This document shows, in pieces, positions 51,835 through 62,700 of a stretch of 64,000 nt of DNA. The translations under genes and the position numbers were made by a program. Source of the DNA: Panulirus ornatus (taxonomy: Eukaryota; Arthropoda; Malacostraca; Decapoda; Palinuridae). The stretch spans positions 20,752,662 through 20,816,661 of the forward strand of contig NC_092238.1 of NCBI RefSeq assembly GCF_036320965.1, written 5' to 3'. The notes beneath the pieces are model-generated. The model was not told where the DNA came from and ran no database searches. It was given only the letters and a program-made list of their open reading frames with translations. The first letter of the stretch is position 1, and each line of letters begins with the position of its first letter.

Positions 51835-52224
51835 ATGGATAGAGTTGTGCGCAGGAGGGTGGATGTGCTAGAAATGATATGTTTGGAGACAATATGTGTT
51901 GTGAGGTGGTTTGATCGAGTAAGTTATAATAGGGTAAGAGAGGTGTGTGGCAAAAGAATGAGTGTAGTTGAGAGAGCAGAAGAGGGTGTTTTGAAAGGGT
52001 CTGGGTACATGGAGAGAATGAGTGAGGAAAGATTGACAAAGAGGATATATGTGTCAGAGGTGGAGGGAAGGAGAAGTGAGAGACCAAATTGGAGGTGGAA
52101 AGATGGAGAGAAAAAATTCTTGAGTGATCGGGGTCTGAACTTGCAGGAGGGTGAAAGGCGTGCAAGGAATAGAGTGAATTGGAACGATGTGGTATACCGG
52201 GGCGACGTGCTGTCAAGGGATTGA
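51835..52224 (+). pseudogene. LINE C-terminal domain end, 129 codons
   Basis: MDRVVRRRVDVLEMICLETI, RWFDRVSYNRVREVC, RLTKRIYVSEVEGR and RPNWRWKDGEKKFLSDRGLN. It begins after a TAG in LYGCEAW (tagtatgg near 51812). The last codons are frame-shifted (GDVLSRD). Confidence 0.82.
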
Positions 52225-52457
52225 ACCAGGGCATATGAAGTGTCTGGGGTAAACAATGGAAAGTTCTGTGGGGCCTGGATGTGGGAAGGGAGTTGTGGTT
52301 TCGGTGCATTATTACATGACAGCTAGAGACTGAGTGCGAACGAATGGGGACGTTGTTGTCTTTTCCTAGCACTACCTCGCACACATGAGGGAGGAGCGGG
52401 GGGGTTGTTACTACATGTTTGGCGAAGGGGCGATGGGAATGATTAAAGGCAGATAGT

Positions 52458-53090
52458 ATGAATTTTGTACATATGTATATATGTATATGTCTATGTGTGT
52501 ATATATATGTATACATTGAGATGTATAGGTATGTATGTTTGCGTGTATGGACGGTTATGTATATACATTTGTATGTGGGTGAAAGAAGAAAGTTAAGAGT
52601 AAATGTGAATAAGAGCAAGGTTATTAGGTACAGTAGGGTTGAGGGTCAAGTCAATTGGGAGGTAAGTTTGAATGGAGAAAAACTGGAAGAAGTAAAGTGT
52701 TTTAGATATCTGGGAGTGGATCTGGCAGCGGATGGAACCATGGAAGCGGAAGTGAATCATAGGGTGGGGGAGGGGGCGAAAATCCTGGGAGCCTTGAAGA
52801 ATGTGTGGAAGTCGAGAACATTATCTCGGAAAGCAAAAATGGGTATGTTTGAAGGAATAGTGGTTCTAACAATGTTGTATGGTTGCGAGACGTGGGCTAT
52901 GGATAGAGTTGTGCGCAGGAGGGTGGATGTGCTGCAAATGAGATGTTTGAGGACAATTTGTGGTGTGAGGTGGTTTGATCGAGTAAGTAATAATAGGGTA
53001 AGAGAGATGTGTGGAAATGAAAAGAGCGTGGTTGAGAGAGCAGAAGAGGGTGTTTTGAAATGGTTGGGGGAACATGGAGAGAATGAGTGA
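52458..53090 (+). CDS. ORF fusing LINE 3' UTR to RT thumb and C-terminal domain, 210 aa
   Basis: The first about 41 codons translate the TATG-rich 3' UTR (MNFVHMYICICLCVYIYVYI), then ERRKLRVNVNKSKVIRYSR, CFRYLGVDLAADG, LYGCETWAMDRVV and RWFDRVSNN follow in frame, ending in KWLGEHGENE after a frameshift (extra G bases at 53066). The N-terminus is accidental. It lacks all catalytic residues. Confidence 0.8.
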   Translation: MNFVHMYICICLCVYIYVYIEMYRYVCLRVWTVMYIHLYVGERRKLRVNVNKSKVIRYSRVEGQVNWEVSLNGEKLEEVKCFRYLGVDLAADGTMEAEVNHRVGEGAKILGALKNVWKSRTLSRKAKMGMFEGIVVLTMLYGCETWAMDRVVRRRVDVLQMRCLRTICGVRWFDRVSNNRVREMCGNEKSVVERAEEGVLKWLGEHGENE

Positions 53091-53718
53091 GGAAAGATTG
53101 ACCAAGAGGATATATGTGTCAGAGGTGGAGGGAACGAGGAGAAGTGGGAGACCAAATTGGAGGTGGAAAGATGGAGGATAAAAGATTTTGAGTGATCGGG
53201 GCCTGAACATGCAGGAGGGTGAAAGGAGGGCAAGGAATAGAGTGAATTGGATCGATGTGGTATACCGGGGTTGACTTGCTGTCAGTGGATTGAATCAGGG
53301 CATGTGAAGCGTCTGGGGTAACCCATGGAAAGTTTTGTGGGGCCTGGATGTGGAAAGGGAGCTGTGGTTTCGGGCATTATTGCGTGACAGCTGGAGAGTG
53401 AGTGTGAACGAATGGGGCCTTTGTTGTCTTTTCCTAGTGCTACCTCGCACACATGAGGGGGGAGGGGGATGGTATACCATGTGTGGCGAGGTGGCGATGG
53501 GAATGAATAGTGGCAGATAGTGTGAATTGTGTGCATGGGTATATATGTATGTGTCTGTGTGTGTATATATATGTGTAGATTGGGATGTATAGGTATGTAT
53601 ATTCGCTTGTGTGGGCGTGTGTGTGTATATATTGTGTATGGGGGTGGGTTGGGCCATTTTCTTTCGTCTGTTTTCTTGCGCTACCTCGCAAACGCGGGAG
53701 ACAGCGACAAAGCAGAAT
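52579..53718 (+). mobile_element. RTE-like LINE 3' end joined to a foreign 3' UTR
   Basis: Starts in the RT at ERRKLRVNVNKSK directly after the TATG-rich 3' UTR of the preceding copy. It runs through the C-terminal domain, the 3' UTR and the tail hairpin (53680-53715). The join inside repeats suggests deletion or template jumping. Confidence 0.87.
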
Positions 53719-53732
53719 AATGATAAAAATAA

Positions 53733-53805
53733 TGTGGTGGGTTGGGCCATTCTTTCGTCTGTTTCCTTGCGCTACCTCGCTAACGCGGGAGACAGCGACA
53801 AAGAA
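53733..53805 (+). repeat. Second tandem copy of the LINE tail
   Basis: gtgggttgggccattctttc through gctaacgcgggagacagcgacaaag, repeating 53643-53713. It is followed by an A-rich run (53805-53826). Confidence 0.85.
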
Positions 53806-53829
53806 AAATAAAAATAAAAAAAAAATCAT

Positions 53830-54138
53830 GTGGGAGGTAAGTTAGTAGAAGCAGTGAAAAGTTTTTATCAAGGATGTAAGGCATGTTTACGAGTACGAAG
53901 AGAGGAAATTGAGTGGTTCCTTGTGAATGTCGCTTTGCAGAAGAGGTGTGTGATGTCTCCATGGCTGTTTAATTTGTTTATGGATGGGATTTTTAGGGAG
54001 GTGACTGCAAATGTTTTGGAGAGAGGGGAATGTATGCAATCTGTTGTGGATCAGAGGGCTTGGGAAGTGATTCATTTGTTGTTCGCTGATGATACAGCTT
54101 TGTGGTTGATTCGGGTGAGAAACTACGGAAGTTGGTGA
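53830..54138 (+). pseudogene. LINE RT palm fragment with FADD, 102 codons
   Basis: GGKLVEAVKSFYQGCKACLR, CVMSPWLFNLFMDGIFREV and HLLFADDTALW, where one base is lost right after FADD. GLRQGC is changed to ALQKRC, a likely loss of function. Confidence 0.8.
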
Positions 54139-54575
54139 TTGAGTTTAGTGAAGTGTGTGAAAGAAGAAAGTTGAGAGTAAATGTGAATAAGAGCAAAGTT
54201 ATTAGGTTTAGTAGGGTTGAGGGACAAGTCAATTGGGAGGTAAGTCAATTGGTAGGAAGTGAAGTGTTCGAGATATCTGGGAGTCGATTTGGCAGTGGAT
54301 GGAACCATGGAAGCGGAAGTGAGTCACAGGGTGTGGGAGTGGGCAAAGATTCTGGAAGCGTTGAAGAATGTGTAGATCCGAGAACATTATCTCGGAGAGC
54401 AAAAATGGGAATGTATAAAGGAAGAGTGGTTCCAACAGTTATAACGGTTGTGAGCTATAGGCAATATATAGGGTTGTGCAGAGGAGGGTGGACATGTGTG
54501 AAATGAGATGTTTGCGGGCAAAATATGGTGTGAGGTGGTTTGATCGAGTAGGTAATGAAAAGGTAAGAGAGATGT

Positions 54576-54866
54576 GTGGTAATAAAAAGAGTGTGGTCGA
54601 GAGCAGAAGAGGGTGTATTGAAATGGTTTCGTAACCTAGAGAGAATAAATGAGGAAAGATTGACAAAGAGGATATATGTGTCAGAGGTGAAGGAAACGAG
54701 AAGTGGGAGACCAAATTGGAGGTGGAAGAATGGAATGAAAAAGATTTTGATCAATTGGGGCCTGAACATACAGGAGGGTGAAAGGCGTGCAAGGAATAGA
54801 GTGAATTGGAATGATGTGGTATACCGGGGTCGATTTGCTGTCAATGGATTGAACCAGGGCATGTGA
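54576..54866 (+). pseudogene. LINE C-terminal end fragment, 96 codons
   Basis: Starts with a frame-shifted MVIKRVWS, then RAEEGVLKWFRNLERINEE, RLTKRIYVSEVKETRSG, RPNWRWKNGMKKILINWGLN and the natural end GLNQGM. Substitutions are frequent compared with younger copies. Confidence 0.78.
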
Positions 54867-55152
54867 AGCATCTAGGGTAAACTATGGAAAGTTTTGTGGG
54901 GCCTAGATGTGGAAAGGGAGTTGTGCTTTCGGCGCATTATACATGACAGCTACAGACTGAGTGTGAAAGTATGTTGCCTTTTTGTCTTTTCCTAGCACTT
55001 CCTTGCACGTACGCGGGGGGAGGGGTGTCATTTCATGTGTTAGCGAGGTAGCAAAAGGAAACAGACGAAAGAATAGCCCAACCCACCCAAATACACACGT
55101 ATATACATACACGTCCACACACGCACATATACATGGCTATATATCTCAACGT

Positions 55153-55322
<170 letters not shown>

Positions 55323-55567
55323 GACATACATATATACACATGTATAAAATTCATACTAGCTGCCCTTATTCATTCCTCTCGCCACCCCACCACACATGAA
55401 ATAACAGCCCCCTCCCCACGCATGTATGCGAGGTAGCGCTAGGAAAGACAACAAAGGCCACATTCATTCACACTCAGTCTCTTGCTTTCATGTATTATGC
55501 ACCGAAACCATAGCTCCCTTTCCACATCCAGGTTCCACAGAACTTTCCATGATTTACCCCAGACTCT

Positions 55568-56119
55568 TCACATGCCCTGATTTAATCCAATGACAGCACG
55601 TTGACACCAGTATACCACATCGTTCCAATTCACTCTATTCCTTGCACGCCTTTTACCCTCCTGCATGTTCAGGCCCCGATCACTCAAAATCCTTTTCACC
55701 CCATCTTTGCACCTCCAATTTGGTCTCCCACTTCTCCGCGTTCCCTCTACCTCTGACACATATATCCTCTTTGTCAATCTTTCCTAACTCATTCTCTCCA
55801 TATGACCAAACCATTTCAAAACACCCTCTTTTGCTCTCTCGACCACACTCTTTTTATTACCACACATCTATCTTACCCTATTATTACTTACTCGATCAAA
55901 CCACCTCACAGCACATACTGTCCTCAAACATCTCATTTCCAGAACATCCACCCTCCTCCGCACAACCCACCACACATGAAATAACAGCCCCCTCCCCACG
56001 CATGTATGCGAGGTAGCCCACGCCACGCAACCATATAAAATTGTTGGAACCACTATTCCTTCAAACATACACATTTTTGATTTCCAAGATAACGTTATCG
56101 ACTTCCACACATTCTCCAA
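55568..56119 (-). pseudogene. LINE C-terminal domain, with 52-bp insertion
   Basis: 55568-55777 gives the end (RLTKRIYVSEVEGTRR, NWRCKDGVKRILSDRGLN, GLNQGM). 55868-56119 gives ENVWKSITLSWKSKMCMFEG, LYGCVAWA and then [14 protein letters not shown], foreign codons from the copied insertion, before VVRRRVDVLEMRCLR. The insertion replaces the codons for roughly MDR. Confidence 0.82.
55966..56017. repeat. 52-bp copy of 55386-55437 inserted in the LINE coding region
   Basis: Identical to 55386-55437, the 3' UTR of the same element. It replaces about ten bases of the ancestral coding sequence. The flanks are cacaac on the left and the gcccacgcc context on the right. Confidence 0.93.
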
Positions 56120-56397
56120 TGCTCCCAGAACTTTCGCCCCTCCCCCACCCTATGATTCACTTCCGCTTCCATGGTTCCATCCACTGCCAAATCCACTACC
56201 AGATATTTAAAACACTTCACTTCCTCCAGTTTTTTCCATTCAAACATACCTCCCAATTGACTTGTCCCTCAACCCTACTGTACCTAATAACCTTGCTCTT
56301 ATTCACATTTACTGTCAACTTTCTTCTTTCATACACTTTACCAAACTCAGTCACCAGCTTCTGCAGTTTCTCACCCGAATAAGCCACCAGCGCTGTA

Positions 56398-57105
56398 TCA
56401 TTTAGTGAACAACAACTGACTCACTTTCCAAGCTCTCTCATCCACAGCAGACTGCATACTTGCCCCTCTTTCCAAAACTCTTGCATTCACCTCCCTAACA
56501 ACCCCATCCATAAACAAATTAAACAACAATGGAGACATCACACACCCCTGCCGCAAACCAACATTCACTGAAAACCAATCACTTTCCTCTCTTTCTACAC
56601 GTACACATTCCTTACATCCTTTATAAAAACTTTTCACTGCTTTTTGCAACTTGCCTCCCTTACCATATATTCTTAATACCTTCCACAGAGCATCTATATC
56701 AACTCTATCATATGCCTTCTCCAGATCTATAAATGCTACATATAAATCCATTTACTTTTCTAAGTATTTCTCACATACATTTTTCAAAGCAAACACCTGA
56801 TCCACACATCCTCTACCACCTCTGAAACCACACTGCTCTTCCTCAGTCTGATGTTCTGTACATGCCTTCACCCTCTCAATCAATACCTTCCCATAAAATT
56901 TTCCAGGAATACTCAACAAACTTATACCTCTGTAATTAGAGCACTCACTTTTATCCCCTTTACCTTTGTACAATGCCCCTATGCAAGCATTCCGCCAATC
57001 CTCAGGCACCTTACCATGAGTCATACATACATTAAACAACCTTACCAACCAGTCATCTATACAGTCACTCCTTTTTTTAATAAATTCCACTGCAATACCA
57101 TCCAA
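56398..57105 (-). pseudogene. LINE RT, two pieces
   Basis: 56752-57105: MDGIAVEFIKKRSDCIDDWL, LYKGKGDKSECSNYRG, CGFRGGRGCVDQVFALKN, then a stop after KYLEK. 56398-56751: MDLYVAFIDLEKAYDRVDID, GLRQGCVMSPLLFNLFMDG and SQLLFTK, where an inserted base destroys FADD (plus-strand tatcatttagtgaac near 56397). Confidence 0.86.
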
Positions 57106-57655
57106 CCCGCTGCCTTGCCGGCTTTCATCTTCCAGAAAGCTTTTACTACCTCTTCTCTGTTTACCAAATCATTCTCCCAAACCCTCTCACTTTGCACACC
57201 ACCTCGACCAAAACACCCTATATCTGCCACTCTATCATCAAACACATTCAACAAACCTTCAAAATACTCACTCCATCTCCTTCTCACATCACCACTACTT
57301 GTTATCACCTCCCCATTAGCTTCCTTCACTGGTTCCCATTTGTTCCATTGTCTTACGCACTTTATTTATCTCCTTCCAAAACATCTTTTTATTCTCCCTA
57401 AAATTTAATGATACTCTCACCCCAACTCTCATTTGCCCTCTTTTTCACCTTTTGCACCTTTCTCTTGACCTCCTGCCTCTTTCGTTTATACATCTTCCAG
57501 TCATTTGAATCATTTCCCTTCAAAAATCGTCCAAATGCCTCTCTCTTCTCTTTCACTAATAATCTTACTTCTTCATCCCACCACTCACTACCATTTCCAA
57601 TCCGCCTACCTCCCATGCTTCTCAAGCCACAAGCATCTTTTGCGCAAGCCATCAC
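57057..57655 (-). pseudogene. LINE linker, two pieces
   Basis: 57398-57655: CAKDACGLRSMGGRRIGNGS, EKREAFGRFLKGND, KRKRQEVKRKVQ. 57057-57329: MKEANGEVITSSGDVRRRWS, EYFEGLLNVFDD, GCFGRGGVQSERV. They are separated by a small deletion near 57330 and the loss of two bases in a GAGAGTATC equivalent near 57415. Confidence 0.83.
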
Positions 57656-57718
57656 TGCCTCCCTAAATACATCCTATTCCTCCCCCACTCCCCTTACGTT
57701 CTTTATTCTCACCTTTTT

Positions 57719-58162
57719 TCATTCTGTTCTCAGTCTCTCTTGGTACTTCCTCACACAAGTCTCCTTTCCAAGCTCACTTACTTTCACCACTCTCTTCATC
57801 CCAATATTCTCTCCTCTTTTCTGAAAACCTCTACAAATCTTCACCTTCATCTCCACAAGATAATGATCAGACATCCCTCCAGTTGCACCTCTCAGCACAT
57901 TAACATCCAAAAGCCTCTCTTTCACACGTCTATCAATTAACTCGTAATCCAATAATGCTCTCTGGCCATCTCTCCTACTTACATAGGTATGCTTATGTAT
58001 ATCTCTCTTTTTGAACCAGGTATTCCCAATCACTAGTCCTTTTTCAGCGCATAACTTTACAGGCTCATCACCATTTCCATTTACAACACTTAACACCCCA
58101 TGTACACCAATTATTCCCTCAACTGCCACATTACTCACCTTTGCATTCAAATCACCCATCAC
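57719..58162 (-). pseudogene. LINE endonuclease C-terminal half, 147 codons
   Basis: MMGDLNAKVSNVAVEGIIGV with the GDLNAKV motif intact, HKHTYVSRRDGQRALLDYEL (V to E), GATGGMSDHYLVEMK with SDH intact, and VSELGKETCVRKYQERLRTE. The N-terminal motifs (SETKL, GAYAPG) lie in other frames between 58200 and 58560. Confidence 0.86.
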
Positions 58163-58749
58163 TATATACCGGTCTAGTGCATCAAAACTAATAACACACT
58201 CACTCAGCTGCTCCCAAACACTTGACTCTCATGATCTTTCTTCTCATGCCCAAGTTCATTTGCACCAATAATCACCCATCTCTCTCCATCCACTTTCAGT
58301 TATACCCATATCAATCTAGAGTTAATTTATTACACTGTATCACATACTCCCACTACTCCTGTTTCAGGAGTAGTGCTACTCCTTCCCTCGCTCTTGTCCT
58401 CTAACTCCTGACTTTACTCCCATGACATTCCCAAATCACTGTTTCCCTTTACCCTTGAGCTTTGTTTCACTCAGAGCCAAAACATCCAGGTTCCTTTCCT
58501 CAAGCATACTACCTGCCTCTCCTTTTTTCTCATCTTGGTTACATCCAAGCACCTTTAGACACCCCAATCTGAGCCTTCGAGGAGATGAGCACTCCCCGCA
58601 TGACTCCTTTTTCTGTTTCCCCCTTTAGAAAGTTGAAATACGAGGAGGGGAGGGTTTCTAGCCCCCCGCTCCCATCCCCTTTAGTTACCTTCTACGACAC
58701 GTGAGGAATGCGTGGAAAGTATTGTGTCTCTCCTACCTTTATCCCCTAT

Positions 58750-58938
58750 CCTATGTATATGTCTGTGTATGTATATGTATGTATACGTTGAAATGTATGG
58801 GTATGTATGTGCGTGTGTGGGTGTTTATGTATATACATGTGTATGTGGGTGGGTTGGGCCATTTTTTCGTCTGTTTTCCTTGCGCTTCCTCGCTAACACC
58901 GGAGAGAGCGTCAAAGTATAATAAATGAAATATGAATA
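58750..58938 (+). mobile_element. LINE 3' UTR end and tail, plus strand
   Basis: TATG-rich 3' UTR, tail hairpin (cttcctcgctaacaccggag near 58885) and taataaatgaaatatgaat. It abuts the 14-bp duplication and the resumed PLE. It is therefore the 3' end of the outer LINE insertion that starts at 48666, or of a copy recombined with it. Confidence 0.8.
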
Positions 58939-59140
58939 AGAAATTGTGATAAGTTTTATGTTGGGCAGACTGGTACGGATCTTTCTCTTAGACTTAAGCA
59001 ACATTAACATAGTATAAGAACAGTACGAGAGTCAAATGCCTTGTTTGATCATGTTATAAACTCCAGTCATTTTATTGTCCGGAGTAATGCCATCTCAGTT
59101 ATTAACTCTAATTCCAGTACCACGTGAAATATCATTGAAA
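58939..59140 (+). mobile_element. Penelope-like element, plus strand, right part (GIY-YIG)
   Basis: Frame starting at 58942 reads NCDKFYVGQTGTDLSLRLKQH, then a TAA, then SIRTVRESNALFDHV, SNAISVINSNSSTT, stop, NIIET. It is the GIY-YIG nuclease with an intact YVG. It continues exactly where 48665 stops (CRNCDK). It decays beyond about 59140. Confidence 0.85.
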
Positions 59141-59404
59141 CTTGTAGAGGGCTCATGGAAGGGTTTCAGGGGTTCTGTGAACCAGGGGCAGAATGATTAT
59201 TTTTTTCTCAAGTAACATCACTCTTGTCACAGGTTTACATGTGATTGTGGTGAATTCTGAGATAAAGATTTTGTCTTATTGAGTGTTTTGTCATTTTTTC
59301 TCTCCGAACTAGTTATAATGTTTAGTACTTCAGAATGCTCACTGTTAGGTAGGCATTAAGAAATAGTATGACTTTACAGTGAAATATAAAGGAATAAAAG
59401 TTTG
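59141..59404. other. No feature recognised
   Basis: May be residual PLE 3' sequence, but I see no supporting motif. It has no long frame. Confidence 0.45.
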
Positions 59405-59600
59405 TGTGCGACGCCATGCCTCTGAAATTCGGCCTTCAAAGAAAATGAGCACTCCCCACTTATCTCCTGTTCCAGTTTTTAGAAAATGAAGTACAAGAAA
59501 CAGTGTTTCAAGCCCCTGTTTCCCCCAATTAATCACTATCTTCAACAAAATGATGAATATGGAGGTAGAGTTCTTTTTCCCCTACCCCAGTGATAAGATG
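59405..59600 (-). mobile_element. LINE 5' leader of the diverged group, minus strand
   Basis: Reverse complement carries gtaggggaaaaagaactctacctcc, like the leader at 22920, then a GGGAAACAGGGG block and gtggggagtgctcattttc. The coding part is absent. Confidence 0.7.
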
Positions 59601-59728
59601 TCAAATGAGAGTTCGGAGTGTATGAGTATCGGTAAACTTTAGAAAGAATAAGATGTTTTTGGAAGGCGATTAAGAGTGCAAAAAACAAGAGAACTAGTGG
59701 AACATTAGAGAAGGGGTCAAATAGGAAA

Positions 59729-60317
59729 GTGGTAAAAGGTAGTAATGAAGTAAAGAAGGGATGGAGTGAGCATGTTAAAGGACTTCTGAATGCGTTTGAT
59801 GGTAGGGTGTTTGGGTCAGAATGGTTTGGTGAGGAGAGATGTGGTGAAAGCCTTGCACAAGATGGTATTTTGCAAGGCAGCTGGAGTGGATGGTGTTGCA
59901 GTGGAATTTATTAAGAAAGGGGATGACTATGCTGTTGATTGGATAGGTAGAATTCTAGATATCTACATGGATCATGTTGAGGTGCCTAAGGATTTAAGAA
60001 ATGCACCTATTGTTCTTTTGTATAAAGGCAAGGGGCACAAAGGTGGGTGTTTAAGCTACAGAGGTATAAGTTTATTAAGTGCACCTGTTAAGCTGTATGG
60101 GAGAGTAGTGATTTAGAGGATGAAGGCATGTACAGAGCACACTGGGAAGGAACAAAGTGGTTTCAGAAGTGGTAGAGGATGTGCAGATCAGGTGTTTGAT
60201 TTAAAGGATGTATGTGAGAAATACTTAGAGAGACAGAATGATTTGTATGTGGCATTTATGGATCTGGAGAAAGCTTATTATAGGGTTGATAGAGATTCTT
60301 TGTGGAAGGTCTTTTGA
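59729..60317 (+). pseudogene. Old LINE linker and RT N-terminal pieces
   Basis: 59729-59914, 59790-60116 and 60120-60317, overlapping in different frames. Recognisable: VAVEFIKKGDDYAVDW, VPKDLRNAPIVLLYKGKG, YRGISLLSAPVKLYGRVVI, SGFRSGRGCADQVFDLKD and DLEKAYYRVD (D to Y next to the motif). Confidence 0.78.
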
Positions 60318-60504
60318 ATATATGGTGTGGTAGGAAGGCTGCCATAAGCAATGGGAAGCTTTTTGTCAAGGGTATAAGGCATGTGCACAGATAGGAAGAA
60401 AGGAGAGTGAACCCTTCCAGGGGTGTGTGAAGTCTCCGTAACTGTTCAGTTTTATTATGGGTAGGATGGTAAGGGAGGAAAAAAGAAGAGTTCTGTAGAT
60501 AGGG

Positions 60505-60732
60505 GTGAGTATGCAGTCTGTAAGTGATGAGGGGGCCTGGGAAGTAAGTCAGTTGTTGTTTCCTGATGACATAATACTGATGACAGATTTGAGCAGGAAA
60601 CTGCAGAAATTGGTAACAGAGTTTGATAGAGTGTTTGAAAGGAGAAAGTTGAGAGTAAATGTGAATAAAAGTAGGTTTATGTGGTGTAGCAGGGTAGAGG
60701 GATGGGTTAGTTGGGATGGAAGTTTGAATTGA
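60505..60732 (+). pseudogene. Old LINE RT palm with FPDD box, 75 codons
   Basis: MSMQSVSDEGAWEVSQLLFP, DDIILMTDLSRKLQKLVTEF and RRKLRVNVNKSRF. The catalytic box reads FPDD at 19-22: alanine to proline, aspartates kept. The preceding GLRQGC is degenerate (cccttccaggggtgtgtgaag near 60411). Confidence 0.78.
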
Positions 60733-61533
60733 GAAAAATGGAGTAAGTGAAGTGTTATGGATATATGGGAGAAGACATGGCAGCAAATGTGACCATGGAA
60801 GTGGGAGTAAACCATTGGATGGGTGAGGAGGCAAATGTCCTGGCAGCATTAAAGAATGTGTGGGACAAGAGGTCGTTATTGGGGAGGGCAAAAATAGGTA
60901 TGTTTGAAAGTAGTCAACAATATTGTATGAATGTGAAGCATGTGCTAATTATGTAGAGGTGAAGAGGAAGATGGATTTGAAAGAAATAGTGTTTTAGGAC
61001 AATATGTTGTGTGTGGTGGTTTAATTGAGTAAGTATAAAAGGGTGAGAGAGAGGCAGAGAAATAAAAAGAGAGTGATTGAGAGACCTGAAAAGAGAATGC
61101 TGAAATGGTTTGGACATCTGGAGAGAACGAGTGAGAAGAGGTTGACAGAGAGGATGTATGTGTCAGAATTGGAGGGGACAGGAAGGGGGAGACTAGATTA
61201 GAATGGAGTGAAAAATATTTTGAGTGATCGGGGTCTGAATTTGCAGGAGGGTAAAAGGCCTGCATGGGATAGAGTGAATTGGAATGAAGTGATGCACGGG
61301 GAGTCGACATGCTATCAGTAGACTTAACCAGGGAATTTGAAGTGGCTAAAGGAAACTATGGAAAGGTCTGTAGGGCATGGTTGTGGTTAGAGAGCTGTAG
61401 CTTATATCTTTGTAAATGAAAGCTTGGAAAAGTATGTGTGCAAATGTGGCATTTCTCTGCACTGTTCTTGGTTCTACCTTGCTGGTGTGGGAAATGGCAA
61501 ACAGGTATGAAAAAAAATTGATAATGAAAAGAT

Positions 61534-62310
61534 TAAGCGATGAGAGGTTGACAAGAAGATATATTTGTTAGAAAAGGAGGGGACCAAAGTGGAGTTGAAA
61601 GGAGTGAGTGAAAAAGGCGTGGAGTGTTTGGGGCTTTAACATGCAGGAGTGTGAAAGGCATATACAAAATAAAGCGAATTGGAGTGATGTGGCATACAGG
61701 GAGGGCAAAAATAGATATATCTAAAGATATAGTAGTTACAACAGTGCTGTATGGATGCAAGGCATGCTCTACATATTAGGAAGTGTGAAGGAGGGTGGAT
61801 GCATTGGGAACAAAATGTTTTTGGGCAATATGTGGTTTGATTGAATAATGAAAGGGTAAGAGAGAAGAAAAGCATGCTTGAGAGTGCTGAAGAGTGTGTG
61901 CTGAGATGCTTTGAACCAATGGAAAGAATGAGTTAGGAGAGGTGGCAAAGAGAATATATGTGTCAGAAGTGGAAGAGACAAAAGGGAGAGACCAAATTAC
62001 AGATTCGAAGGATGGAGTTAAAAGATTTTGAGTGCTTGAGGACACAACATTCTAGGGGGTGAGAGGTGTGCATGAGATAGAATGAGCTGGAGCAGCATGG
62101 CATACAGGGGGTGGCATGTCATCAGTAGACTGAACTAAGATTATGAAGCAGCTGGAGGAAATCACGGAAAGGACTCTGGGGACAGATTTTTGACAGAGGG
62201 GTGTGTTTTCATTGCATTACACGTGACAGCTAGAGATTTGATATTGGCAAATGAGGCCTTTTCTTTGTCTGCTACTGGCATTACCTCAGTAATGTAGGAA
62301 ACGGCAAACA
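61534..62310 (+). mobile_element. Two old LINE C-terminal fragments in tandem
   Basis: 61534-61702 matches the C-terminal end (ERLTRRYIC, RSVWGFNMQECERHIQN-like). At about 61703 (gggagggcaaaaatag) it re-enters the C-terminal domain further upstream (VVTTVLYGCKACST-like) and runs to a 3' UTR and degenerate tail at about 62305 (cctcagtaatgtaggaaacggc). Confidence 0.72.
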
Positions 62311-62377
62311 CATATGAAAAAAGGATTGGTAAGAGTAGCATTAGCATTTCTTGCTTGGCTCCTCTTCCAACTTTTAG

Positions 62378-62482
62378 AAATTCATACACAAGGAAGGAAG
62401 GAAGGATTTACAGCCCCCTGCTCCTATTTCTTGTATTTGCCTCAGGAAATATGTGGAAAGTGTTATTTATCCCCTATCCCCA
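62378..62482 (-). mobile_element. LINE 5' leader fragment, minus strand
   Basis: Plus-strand tttacagccccctgctcc... ggaaagtgttatttatcccctat matches the reversed leader at 58655-58735 (tagccccccgctccc...tggaaagtattg...tatccccta). No coding part adjoins. Confidence 0.65.
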
Positions 62483-62700
62483 TGGATGGAGAATGGTTTG
62501 AGGTGAGATGAGTATGTGGTTGGGATGTGTGATGTCCCTATTGCTAATTGATCTGTTAATAGAATAGGTAGAGAGGACGGTGAATGTAAAACGTTTTTAG
62601 GAGAGACAGCCCTGCATTCTGTTGGTGTGTGAGTGTGTGTATGCGTGTGTCAATTGCTGTTCGCCGATTAAACAGAACTGATGGCAGATTTAAGTCCAAA
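62483..62700 (+). mobile_element. Old LINE RT fragment, plus strand
   Basis: gggatgtgtgatgtccctat corresponds to QGCVMSP, followed by a degenerate NLFMDG and EVNA region and caattgctgttcgccgatta, which is QLLFAD with a stop in place of the second aspartate. It fades out near 62700. Confidence 0.7.

Larger units (their letters stand above)
49358..52578 (+). mobile_element. RTE-like LINE, plus strand, nearly complete coding region
   Basis: Begins inside the endonuclease (LALSETKLK at about 49365), through linker, RT, C-terminal domain and a 3' UTR up to the TATG-rich part at 52578, where it jumps to another copy. Six stop- or frame-separated pieces are listed below. It is one of the least diverged copies. 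Confidence 0.9.
53828..55036 (+). mobile_element. RTE-like LINE RT-to-3' UTR fragment
   Basis: Begins at YGVGGKLVEAVKSFYQGCK-equivalent RT sequence, FADD near 54080, C-terminal domain (54576-54866) and 3' UTR to catgtg near 55036, where a minus-strand copy begins tail-first. Several deletions occur (for example in CFRYLG: reads VFEISGS near 54260). Confidence 0.85.
59601..61533 (+). mobile_element. Old RTE-like LINE, linker to tail
   Basis: Linker (59620-59830, VKGSNEVKKGWSEHVKGLLN), RT start (59790-60116: KAAGVDGVAVEFIKKGDDYAVDW and LLYKGKGHKGG), RT core (60120-60317), palm (60505-60732), C-terminal domain (60750-61310) and 3' UTR with a diverged tail (ctaccttgctggtgtgggaaatgg near 61473). 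It is heavily diverged from the younger copies. Confidence 0.84.
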
